Positions 1 through 5,071 of a DNA stretch of 5,072 nucleotides are shown one piece after another (positions within the stretch are counted from its first letter, which is position 1; each line of letters opens with the position of its first letter). Location: positions 1 to 5,072 of the forward strand of contig JBHIBC010000109.1 of assembly GCA_046758905.1 (NCBI GenBank), read 5' to 3'. The notes under the pieces were generated by a model. That model saw only the letters and a list, made by a program, of their open reading frames with translations, was not told the DNA's origin and did no database searches. The DNA comes from JBHIBC01 sp046758905 (GTDB taxonomy: Bacteria > Acidobacteriota > Polarisedimenticolia > Gp22-AA2). Position numbers and translations under genes: made by a program.

Positions 1-1
1 G

Positions 2-370
2 GTGGGGGGGGCCTGGACCCTGGACGCAATCCCCGCGGGGCGGGGCGGGGACGTCCCCGCCAACGTCGCCCGCTGGGCGTCCCAGTTCCGGGGTCCCGGG
101 GGCGTGCCGGTCGATCCGCGGGTCTCGGAGGTGAGGGTCGGAGAGCTCACCGTCACGCGGGTCGAGGTGAAGGGGAGCTACACACCGTCCCCGATGACCC
201 TCGGCGGCGGCCCGGCTCCGCCGGCTAGGCCGGGATACCTGCTCTTAGGGGCCATCGTGCCGCGGCCGCGGTCGAGCTGGTTTTTCAAGTGCGCCGGTCC
301 GGAGGCGACGATGGCGGCGAACCGCGAGCGCTTCGACGAGCTGATCGCGTCCATCGCCCCGGCGCCCTGA
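2..370 (+). CDS. conserved hypothetical protein, 3' part only (5' end outside window)
   Basis: The gene is open from the left edge to a TGA at 368-370, leaving 122 visible residues. A GTG at position 2 is available, but I treat the gene as truncated by the window because no ribosome binding site can be seen. The visible part has a GGDVPANVARWASQF-like segment near residues 15-29, a VTRVEVKGSY strand near 50-60, then PGYLLLGAIV, a WFFKCAGPEATM segment and a final helix FDELIASI. From memory, this order (GG-x-NxxRW, then GxY, then LLGAIV, then FFK-x-xGP, then a last helix) recurs in an unnamed family of small, often exported proteins in Planctomycetes, Acidobacteria and Myxococcota. I know of no assigned function. 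It is followed by a candidate promoter for the next gene, so it probably ends its own transcription unit. Confidence 0.7.
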   Translation: MGGAWTLDAIPAGRGGDVPANVARWASQFRGPGGVPVDPRVSEVRVGELTVTRVEVKGSYTPSPMTLGGGPAPPARPGYLLLGAIVPRPRSSWFFKCAGPEATMAANRERFDELIASIAPAP

Positions 371-391
371 GACCGGGCCGATTCTTTCCAT

Positions 392-420
392 TTGCCTTGA
401 GACGGGTTTCGCCGTAAAAC
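392..420 (+). promoter_or_regulatory. candidate sigma-70-type promoter for the 474-2003 gene pair
   Basis: TTGCCT at 392-397 (4/6 to TTGACA) and TAAAAC at 415-420 (4/6 to TATAAT) are separated by exactly 17 bases. They lie in a locally AT-richer patch between two genes. The predicted transcription start is near 427, giving a leader of about 47 nt before the ATG at 474. Both hexamers are imperfect, so this rests on spacing and position. Confidence 0.45.
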
Positions 421-433
421 AGGGGGACTCGAT

Positions 434-459
434 CGGAGCCGCACGAGCGACAGGCTCCG
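434..459 (+). promoter_or_regulatory. leader hairpin abutting the Shine-Dalgarno of the 474 gene
   Basis: CGGAGCC (434-440) and GGCTCCG (453-459) form a perfect 7-bp stem around a 12-nt loop. A T-G wobble (433:460) could extend it. The 3' arm ends one base before the AAGGAGG ribosome binding site at 461-467. The hairpin lies inside the predicted leader and could affect ribosome access or mRNA stability; that role is inferred. There is no T-run, so it is not an intrinsic terminator. Confidence 0.4.
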
Positions 460-460
460 G

Positions 461-467
461 AAGGAGG
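461..467 (+). promoter_or_regulatory. strong ribosome binding site fixing the start at 474
   Basis: AAGGAGG sits six bases before the ATG at 474. A TTG at 468 is also in frame but directly abuts the motif, leaving no spacing, so the ATG is the start. Confidence 0.8.
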
Positions 468-473
468 TTGAGG

Positions 474-1124
474 ATGAAGGTGTTGCGCTCGATTGCAATA
501 ATGGCATCGATGCTGGCGGCGCTCCCCGTGACCATGGCGGCCGAGCCGAGCGATGCCGGCAGGCAAAAAGCCGCTGCCAGCGTGCAGCAGGCGGCCGAGG
601 GGCTGACCGCCGCCCTCTCCGGGCTGCTCGACCGGATCCCGGCCGAGGCGCGTGCAGGGATCGAGAGGGCGATCGAGGCCTCGCGCCGGGGGCACGCGAC
701 CGCGATGTCGGCGCTCGGCGGGTCGGGGCGGCCGGCGGAGGCGCCCGCCACGGAGGACGAGAGGCCGGAGCAGACCGGCAAGCCGGACGTGACCGGAGTG
801 GAGAAGGCGTTCGAGGCGGTCACCTCCGCCTTCGAGAAGAGCGTCGGTGCCCTCGCCAGGGCGGCGGAGACGGTCCCGGAGGACGTCCGGGTCAAGATCG
901 AGGAGGCTCTTGCCAAGGTGGAGAGCCACCGCGCGGTGGCGCTCGAGAACCTCACCCTCCTGATCGGCGCGGAGCGACCCTCGCGCGGCGCGAGCGAGCG
1001 GCCTGAGAGGCCGGATCGGCCGGAGAGGCTGGAGCGCCCCGAGCGCCCGGAAAGGCCCGAGCTGCCGGAACGCCCTGAGCCTCCCGCGAGGCCGGAGGTC
1101 CCCGATCGTCCAGAGCGTCCCTGA
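474..1124 (+). CDS. small exported helical protein with a C-terminal (E/D)RP tripeptide-repeat tail
   Basis: A 216-residue protein I cannot assign to a named family. Residues 1-23 form a Sec-type signal peptide (K2, R5, hydrophobic 6-19, Ala-rich cleavage region near 22-23). The mature protein has two Ala/Glu-rich helical blocks, about 33-81 and 112-160, that align without gaps at a 79-residue offset: IPAEAR (55-60) matches VPEDVR (134-139), and IERA (63-66) matches IEEA (142-145). By hand I count 14 identities in 49 positions, which suggests an internal duplication. Residues 175-216 are 14 consecutive tripeptides, mostly ERP or DRP, likely an extended zwitterionic polyproline-type tail. A periplasmic or envelope location is likely. 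The start is set by AAGGAGG. The TGA is followed at once by the TTG of the barrel gene, so the two are probably cotranscribed and coupled. Function is unknown. Confidence 0.85.
   Translation: MKVLRSIAIMASMLAALPVTMAAEPSDAGRQKAAASVQQAAEGLTAALSGLLDRIPAEARAGIERAIEASRRGHATAMSALGGSGRPAEAPATEDERPEQTGKPDVTGVEKAFEAVTSAFEKSVGALARAAETVPEDVRVKIEEALAKVESHRAVALENLTLLIGAERPSRGASERPERPDRPERLERPERPERPELPERPEPPARPEVPDRPERP
996..1121 (+). repeat. 14 x 9-bp coding repeat for (E/D)RP tripeptides
   Basis: The 126 bases encode ERP ERP DRP ERL ERP ERP ERP ELP ERP EPP ARP EVP DRP ERP, exactly 14 units of three residues, ending at the stop codon. The codons vary among units (cct/ccg/ccc, gag/gat), so selection seems to act on the peptide pattern rather than on recent perfect DNA duplication. 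It is a degenerate in-frame tandem repeat, not an array with spacers. Confidence 0.9.
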
Positions 1125-2003
1125 TTGACCGCGCGCCGGGTCAGGGCCGGCCGGGTCCCGGAGAGGGCGATCCATCGGGCCGGGGGGAGGGCGCTCGCCG
1201 CTCTTCCCCTGGCCCTTCTCTCGTTCGTCCCGTCCTCCGGCCGAGCCGCGGCCGGCGTGCGCGCCGACCTGCGGATCGTCCCGGCCTTCTTCACCGGCGA
1301 TTTCGGCAGCGGTGTCGACACCGACATCACCTACATCCCCCTGGTGCTGACCGCCCGGGGAGAGCGCAACGATTTCCGGGCCACGGTCCCGTACCTCTCC
1401 ATCCGCAGCGACGAGCCGATCGCCTGCAGCGGCGGTGACGTCGTGGGCCGCGGCGCCGGCGGCAGCACGACCGAATCGGGCTTGGGCGACATCGTGCTCC
1501 GGGACGACTTCTTCTTCCTCCCCGGCGGCGCGCGGGGGCCCTGGGTCTACGCCAGCCTGCGGCTGAAGCTGCCGACCGCGGATGAGACGCGCGGTCTGGG
1601 CACCGGCGAGCTCGACTACGGCCCCGGCGCCGGGCTCATTCAGCCGCTCGGCGCCGGGTGGCACCTCCTGGGCGAGGTTCTCTACATGGTTCGGGGCGAC
1701 CCTCCGGGCGTCGACTTCCGAAACACCCTGTGGATCTTCCTGGGAGCGCAGGCCCGCGCCTCCGAGCGCGCCCGGATCGACGTTTTCCTCGACCGCAGGC
1801 AGTCGGCGGTGCGCGGCAGGGAGGCGGGTCTCGACATGGGCCTCGGGTACCACCGTCGCCTGTCGGAAGGACTCGATCTCCGCTCGCAGGTCTTCGTGGG
1901 CCTGTCGGACACGGCGGAGGACTGGGGACTCTCGGTGGGGCTGGTCCTGCGGCGATCGGATCGCCGTTCAGCTCCGGGAAGCCGCAGGACCGAGGGCGGC
2001 TGA
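1125..2003 (+). CDS. putative outer-membrane beta-barrel (transporter / phenol-MetA-like family)
   Basis: A 292-residue protein. An Arg-rich n-region (1-22) leads into a hydrophobic segment (about 23-35) and an Ala-rich cleavage region near 40-44, giving a plausible signal peptide. The rest shows alternating amphipathic strands and turns: TGDFGSGVDTDITYIPL (57-73), FRATVPYLSI (84-93), SGLGDIVL (118-125), LKLPTADETRGLGTGELDYG (147-166), GEVLYMVRGDPPGVDFRNTLW (183-203) and GLSDTAEDWGLSVGL (259-273). This order matches, from memory, a proteobacterial group of putative transporter barrels related to the MetA-pathway phenol-degradation family. The substrate cannot be predicted. The TTG start follows the upstream TGA directly. 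That stop is in frame, so no earlier start exists, and the next usual start codon (GTG at 1258) would lose the signal peptide. There is no clear Shine-Dalgarno, so reinitiation is likely. The C-terminus lacks the usual final aromatic residue and ends in a polar, Arg-rich tail. Confidence 0.75.
   Translation: MTARRVRAGRVPERAIHRAGGRALAALPLALLSFVPSSGRAAAGVRADLRIVPAFFTGDFGSGVDTDITYIPLVLTARGERNDFRATVPYLSIRSDEPIACSGGDVVGRGAGGSTTESGLGDIVLRDDFFFLPGGARGPWVYASLRLKLPTADETRGLGTGELDYGPGAGLIQPLGAGWHLLGEVLYMVRGDPPGVDFRNTLWIFLGAQARASERARIDVFLDRRQSAVRGREAGLDMGLGYHRRLSEGLDLRSQVFVGLSDTAEDWGLSVGLVLRRSDRRSAPGSRRTEGG
1980..2001 (+). terminator. weak inverted repeat at the barrel-gene stop, convergent with the tRNAs
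   Basis: AGCCGC (1980-1985) and GCGGCT (1996-2001) can form a 6-bp GC stem with a 10-nt loop, just before the convergent tRNA genes. There is no T-run on either strand, so it is at best a weak or Rho-assisted end point for either unit. Confidence 0.25.
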
Positions 2004-2016
2004 GGCGGGTGACGGA

Positions 2017-2094
2017 TGGCGGGGTCGACGGGACTTGAACCCGCGACCTCTGGCTTGACAGGCCAGCGTTCTAACCAATCTGAACTACGACCCC
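2017..2094 (-). tRNA. tRNA-Asp (anticodon GUC), CCA encoded
   Basis: Read on the minus strand from 2094, the acceptor GGGGTCG pairs perfectly with CGACCCC. The D arm is GTTC/GAAC. The anticodon stem CTGGC/GCCAG holds the loop CTGTCAA with anticodon GTC. The T arm is GCGGG-TTCAAGT-CCCGT. The discriminator base is G, an aspartate identity element, and CCA is encoded at 2019-2017. The gene is 78 nt with CCA. It lies 51 bases downstream of tRNA-Val and is probably cotranscribed with it. Confidence 0.97.
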
Positions 2095-2145
2095 GCGATC
2101 GGGGCGACGCCGGAGCGCGCCGCGTCGCGCCCGGACCCGTCCTCT

Positions 2146-2220
2146 TGGTGGGCGGCACTGGATTCGAACCAGTGACCCCCTGCTTGTAAGGCAGGTGCTC
2201 TCCCGCTGAGCTAACCGCCC
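2146..2220 (-). tRNA. tRNA-Val (anticodon UAC), CCA encoded
   Basis: Read on the minus strand from 2220, the acceptor GGGCGGT pairs with GCCGCCC (one wobble). The D arm is GCTC/GAGC with a short 7-nt loop. The anticodon stem CCTGC/GCAGG holds the loop CTTACAA with anticodon TAC. The T arm is ACTGG-TTCGAAT-CCAGT. The discriminator is A, as usual for valine, and CCA is encoded at 2148-2146. It is 75 nt with CCA and is the first gene of the Val-Asp pair. Confidence 0.97.
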
Positions 2221-2255
2221 CGCGAGCCTACCGCCCGCCCTCGACTGGAGCGGCG

Positions 2256-2285
2256 ATGGTAGCCCCCCGCGCGAAGGCCTGTCAA
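2256..2285 (-). promoter_or_regulatory. promoter for the tRNA-Val/tRNA-Asp pair
   Basis: On the minus strand, a perfect TTGACA -35 element (2285-2280) is followed after 18 bases by TACCAT (2261-2256, 4/6 to TATAAT). The predicted start is near 2249, about 29 nt before tRNA-Val. The bases after the -10 are GC-rich (CGCCGC), as in the discriminators of stable-RNA promoters under stringent control. The -35 overlaps the TGA stop (2284-2282) of the upstream nuclease gene. Confidence 0.65.
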
Positions 2286-2818
2286 GCGCGGCTCCGGGCG
2301 CGCCGGGGCCGGCGAGCGCCGGAACGGGTCGGGCCGGGGGGCGCGGCGGCGGCCGGATCGAGGTGCGGGAGGCGCTCGCGCAGCGAGCCGATCATCCGCT
2401 CCACGTGGGTCGCCCTCCAATAGATCCTGCGGCAGCGCGGGCACCGCTTGAACCGCCTCTGGGAGCGGAAGACGTAGGGCGGAACCTCGCCGCGCACCGA
2501 GGATCGGGGCACCGCCCGGGTGGACAGGTTGCAGGCGGTGCAGCGGCGGAACAGGGCCTCCGGGCGGACGGCGAGGCGGCGCGCCTCCAGGACCTGCCGG
2601 ATCTGGTCGCGGAGATCCTGGCTGCGGATCAGGATGTGATCGCGGGCGGCGCGCCTCTTCACCAGCCTCCGGTCGCGCGTCAGGATGGTGCGCCTCTCGC
2701 GCACCGCGAGCGCCACCAGCTCGGCGTCGTCCACGCTGCGGAAGAACGCGACGTCGTGGCCCAGGATGATGAGCCACTTGGCCAGCGTCCCCAGCATGCA
2801 GTCGGCCGCGAACTTCAT
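2282..2818 (-). CDS. Mut7-C family protein: PIN-like RNase domain with zinc-ribbon half
   Basis: A 178-residue cytoplasmic protein from the ATG at 2818. The N-terminal half has the Mut7-C/PIN signature: KFAADCMLGTLAKWLIILGHDV (2-23, in pieces), an acidic DDAEL (30-34) and ILTRDRRL (45-52). D6, D30/D31/E33 and D49 are candidate metal ligands of a PIN-type ribonuclease. The second half carries two Cys pairs, C93-x2-C96 and C126-x2-C129, then YW (133-134) and H138, matching the zinc-ribbon part of the family (PF01927 type). The tail from about 151 is Pro/Ala/Arg-rich. An in-frame ATG at 2842 would add eight residues, but the family starts at MKF and a GAGGAG lies 11 bases before 2818. RNA cleavage is inferred from family; the substrate is unknown. 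It is divergent from the 2874 gene and upstream of two tRNA genes that have their own promoter. Confidence 0.88.
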   Translation of the reverse strand: MKFAADCMLGTLAKWLIILGHDVAFFRSVDDAELVALAVRERRTILTRDRRLVKRRAARDHILIRSQDLRDQIRQVLEARRLAVRPEALFRRCTACNLSTRAVPRSSVRGEVPPYVFRSQRRFKRCPRCRRIYWRATHVERMIGSLRERLPHLDPAAAAPPGPTRSGARRPRRARSRA

Positions 2819-2855
2819 CGGGCGCTCGGCTCCTCGCACCATGCTCCGGGCGGTG

Positions 2856-2861
2856 ATCGTA
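2856..2861 (-). promoter_or_regulatory. candidate -10 element for the nuclease gene
   Basis: On the minus strand, TACGAT (2861-2856, 4/6 to TATAAT with the key A2 and T6) overlaps the divergent TATAAT. A start near 2849 would give a leader of about 31 nt containing GAGGAG before the ATG at 2818. It would leave almost no leader for the alternative ATG at 2842. I see no clear -35. Confidence 0.3.
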
Positions 2862-2865
2862 TAAT
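2860..2865 (+). promoter_or_regulatory. perfect TATAAT -10 element for the 2874 gene
   Basis: TATAAT lies nine bases before the ATG at 2874, so transcription would begin at about 2871-2874 and the message would be leaderless or nearly so. No Shine-Dalgarno precedes the ATG, which agrees with this. No -35 match is seen 16-18 bases upstream (around 2836-2843), nor an extended TGn motif. Confidence 0.55.
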
Positions 2866-2873
2866 CGACCGCG

Positions 2874-3671
2874 ATGTCGGATCCCCGCCCGTTGGCCTCG
2901 CGGGCGGCGCGCCTTTCGGCCGGCCTCGGGGCCTTCGTCCTCCTCCTGATCGTGGCCGCGGCCCGGCCCCCGACCGCCGTCGGCGACGAGGGCCGGCCGG
3001 TCTACGGCCGCATCCGCGGGACCGTCGTCGACGCCGCCGACCGGCCGCTCCCCGGCCTGATGATCCAGCTCTCATCGCGAGAGCAGAGCGGCCTGCTGCG
3101 CGTGACCGGCACCGACGAGAGGGGGCGGTACTCCTTCCGGGACCTCCCGGCCGGGACCTACGAGATCGAGGTGATCGCGGCGGGGTACAGGGCGGCCAGG
3201 AAGGGGGAGATCGTGGTGCGGCCCCCCTTCCAGAACATCGTCGGCTTCACCCTGCAGCCCTCGGACGAGCCCGGGCCGACGCGGCCCGCGGCGGGGAGGC
3301 GGGCCGCTCCGGGACCGCGCCCGCACCTCGACCCGGTGGCGGTGCGCGGGCGCTTCGTCGACCAGGAGAAGCGGCCGGTGCCGGAGGTGTCGGTGACGCT
3401 CGTCTCCCTCGAGGGGCCGGAGGCGTTCCAGGCGTTCTCCTCCGAGGACGGTGATTTTCGGATCGACTCGGTGCCTCCGGGCCGCTACCGGGTCCTGATC
3501 TCCTCTCCGGGACACGTGGCGCTGGATCTCCCCTCGGTCGAGGTCGCCCCGGCGACCGGCCTGAGCCTCGGGCTCACGCTGGTGGAGTATTCGCTCGACC
3601 TGCGCGACCGGCGGCCGGGACCGCTTCCTCCGGAGAGGCCGCGTCGCCTCGAGGGCGGCGCGCCGCAGTAG
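2874..3671 (+). CDS. secreted protein with two carboxypeptidase-regulatory-like domains
   Basis: A 265-residue protein. Residues 1-37 form a signal peptide (Arg at 5, 10 and 13; hydrophobic core about 15-30). Domain 1 (about 45-128) has the CarboxypepD_reg pattern: GRIRGTVVDAADRPLPG (45-61), GRYSFRDLPAGTYEIEV (84-100), then AAGY. A Pro/Arg-rich linker (about 130-152) leads to domain 2 (about 155-240), with VRGRFVDQEKRPVPEV (157-172), DGDFRIDSVPPGRYRVLI (192-209) and SPGH. These are transthyretin-like beta-sandwich folds found in envelope and secreted proteins, often as binding or structural modules. No catalytic peptidase part is present. The C-terminal 25 residues are Pro/Arg-rich and probably disordered. 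I cannot assign a ligand. The start is the only ATG that keeps the signal peptide, and a TATAAT lies just before it. Its 3' end faces the VWFA gene, with 18 bases between stop codons. Confidence 0.88.
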   Translation: MSDPRPLASRAARLSAGLGAFVLLLIVAAARPPTAVGDEGRPVYGRIRGTVVDAADRPLPGLMIQLSSREQSGLLRVTGTDERGRYSFRDLPAGTYEIEVIAAGYRAARKGEIVVRPPFQNIVGFTLQPSDEPGPTRPAAGRRAAPGPRPHLDPVAVRGRFVDQEKRPVPEVSVTLVSLEGPEAFQAFSSEDGDFRIDSVPPGRYRVLISSPGHVALDLPSVEVAPATGLSLGLTLVEYSLDLRDRRPGPLPPERPRRLEGGAPQ

Positions 3672-3690
3672 GGGGCCGATCCCTCCCCCT
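3670..3690. terminator. small hairpin between convergent genes
   Basis: AGGGGG (3670-3675) and CCCCCT (3685-3690) form a 6-bp GC stem with a 9-nt loop. It spans the 18-base gap and touches both stop codons. It is symmetric and could limit read-through from both sides, but it lacks a T-run, so intrinsic termination is doubtful. Confidence 0.3.
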
Positions 3691-4952
3691 CAGCCGGGGC
3701 TCCTGCGCACGGCGTAGTACCCCCTGCGCGTGCGGATCTCCAGGCCCTTGCCGGGGGCGGTCAGGCGGATCTTGCGCCAGCGGCCGTCCCACACCGTGCT
3801 GGTGGGCTCGTAGGTGAGGTAGTACTGGCTCTTCAGCTCGCGGGCGATCTCCCGGTACACGCCGTCCAGCTCCTCGACGTCGTCCGGAAAATAGGCCCGG
3901 CCGCCCGTCTCCTCCGCCAGCGTCTTGAGCACGTGGCGCAGGTCGATGTCGAGCACGCTGGTGCCCAGCCCGATGGGGTAGATGATCAGGTCGGAGATCT
4001 TCGCCTCGTCCAGGATCCTCTTGAACGAGAACTTGCTGGCCGTGTCCTCGCCGTCGGTGAGCAGGATGATCGCCTTGCGCCCGTCGATGCCGCGCAGCTT
4101 CCGGTAGGAGGCGTACAGCGCGTCGTAGAGGGCCGTCCCGCCCAGCGCCCGGGTGCTGGTGATCGCCTCGGTCAGGGACTCCTTGTCGTTCGTGAGGTCC
4201 TCCAGCAGGTAGACCTTCTCGTCGAAGTCGATCACCAGGGCGCGGTCCTCCTCCCCGAGGGCGTTGACGAACCGGGTGGCGGCCGCGTGCACCGTCTCGA
4301 GCGCCTGCTCCATGCTGCCGCTGCTGTCCAGGATGACGGCGAGGGTCACCGGCCGGGTCTCGACGTAGAAGTCGATGATCTCCTGCCGCACTCCGTCCTC
4401 CTCGAGCACCAGGTCCTCCTTCTTGAGGTCAACCGCGAAGGGGCCCCGGCCGCCGCGCCTGCGGGCGGTGGCGTACAGAATGACCCGGTTCACCTGGACG
4501 GCGTAGTTCAGGATGACGCGCTTCAGGATGACCGTGTCGGAGACCGTGACCCCTTCCCGGTGGTAGGCCACCGCGCGGATCACCCACGATCGGGGCTCGC
4601 TGCCGAAGTCGAACACGCACTGGTAGGGGGCCTCGGTGTCGATGAAGACGAGTCGGTCGTCCACGAAGAACTCCACCTTGTCCACCAGGCGCGGGTCGGT
4701 GGATCTGACCTCGGCCTCGATCTCGGATCGGCCGAACCGGAAGTCGTTGCGCTCGGGATTGGTGATCCGGATGGCAAAGCCGCGCCGGCTGCGGACCTGC
4801 GGCGCCCGGGGGAGGGAGGAGGCGTCCCCGGGGCGCTCGGCCGGCGCCGGCGTCTCCCGCGGGGCCGGTCGGGGCGCCCCGGAGCCGGCCGGCGTGGCGG
4901 GCGCCAGCAGCAGCGCCGTCACGAGGATCGCGGCCGCGCGAAGGAGGATCAC
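3690..4952 (-). CDS. exported VWFA-domain protein (VWFA-related Acidobacterial type)
   Basis: A 420-residue protein starting with GTG. Residues 1-22 are a signal peptide (hydrophobic 6-17, Ala/Pro cleavage region). A Pro-rich linker (about 25-53) precedes an Ig-like beta domain (about 58-145; VDKVEFFVDDRLVF 90-103, APYQCVFDF 108-116). The segment DLVLEEDGVRQEIIDF (180-195) typically leads into the VWA domain in this family. The metal-ion-dependent adhesion site is intact: D209-x-S211-x-S213, T273 in GGTALYDAL, and D300 in LLTDGEDT. The C-terminal part (about 370-416) is a beta segment with YYLTYEP and TRRGYYAV. The role is probably metal-dependent protein binding in the envelope; the partner is unknown. 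GGGAGG (4962-4957) precedes the GTG by four bases. The GTGA overlap with the upstream gene implies an operon with translational coupling. Confidence 0.92.
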   Translation of the reverse strand: MILLRAAAILVTALLLAPATPAGSGAPRPAPRETPAPAERPGDASSLPRAPQVRSRRGFAIRITNPERNDFRFGRSEIEAEVRSTDPRLVDKVEFFVDDRLVFIDTEAPYQCVFDFGSEPRSWVIRAVAYHREGVTVSDTVILKRVILNYAVQVNRVILYATARRRGGRGPFAVDLKKEDLVLEEDGVRQEIIDFYVETRPVTLAVILDSSGSMEQALETVHAAATRFVNALGEEDRALVIDFDEKVYLLEDLTNDKESLTEAITSTRALGGTALYDALYASYRKLRGIDGRKAIILLTDGEDTASKFSFKRILDEAKISDLIIYPIGLGTSVLDIDLRHVLKTLAEETGGRAYFPDDVEELDGVYREIARELKSQYYLTYEPTSTVWDGRWRKIRLTAPGKGLEIRTRRGYYAVRRSPG

Positions 4953-5071
4953 GGCGCCTCCCGCGATCGCGGCTCCCCCGACGGGACCTCGTCCCGGGAC
5001 GGCGTGTCGGGCGGCGGCGCTGCCCCTTCCTCCGTCGTCCCGGCATCAACGCCCGTGTCGTCGCCGGCGAC
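4949..5071 (-). CDS. C-terminal end of an upstream minus-strand gene (partial)
   Basis: An open frame enters from the right edge and ends at TGA 4951-4949, leaving 40 visible residues that begin VAGDDTGVDAGTTEEG and end GEPRSREAP. No start codon is in view, so the gene begins outside the window. Support is threefold. The stop overlaps the GTG of the VWFA gene as GTGA, a common coupling junction. By hand count, 35 of 40 third codon positions are G or C, fitting the neighbours. The composition (Asp/Glu/Pro/Thr/Gly) resembles a disordered acidic tail. The function cannot be judged from the tail. It is presumably cotranscribed with the VWFA gene. Confidence 0.65.
   Translation of the reverse strand, partial: VAGDDTGVDAGTTEEGAAPPPDTPSRDEVPSGEPRSREAP

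Noticed and set aside
996..1121. Possible CRISPR-like or regulatory tandem repeat
   Set aside because: The 9-bp units are contiguous, degenerate and in frame with a coding region. There are no spacers or palindromic repeats.
1125..1190. Possible Tat signal at the barrel N-terminus (Arg pair at residues 4-5)
   Set aside because: The residues around the pair (TARRVRAG) do not match S/T-R-R-x-F-L-K, and barrels use the Sec route.
285..1853. Long minus-strand open frame of 522 codons, the longest in the window
   Set aside because: It is antisense to the two + strand genes, which have signal peptides, a strong ribosome binding site and family-like motifs. Its own product is Arg/Gly/Pro-rich with no recognisable domain, typical of antisense frames in GC-rich DNA.
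1582..2158. Frames ending with RRDLNPRPLA-like or containing EVAGSSPVDP-like peptides
   Set aside because: These peptides are well-known artefacts of translating through tRNA genes, here tRNA-Asp at 2017-2094.
2017..2220. tRNA genes as an integration site for a mobile element
   Set aside because: No integrase, no second copy of a tRNA 3' end and no composition change is seen in the window.
2363..3454. Plus-strand open frame of 363 codons crossing the nuclease and 2874 genes
   Set aside because: It runs antisense to the Mut7-C gene and out of frame through the carboxypeptidase-regulatory-like gene. The product is low-complexity Arg/Gly/Ala/Pro.
4981..5000. Palindrome GTCCCGGGAC and nearby GGGAC/GTCCC inverted repeat as an operator
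   Set aside because: It lies within the predicted coding tail at 4949-5071, and short GC palindromes are expected by chance at this base composition.
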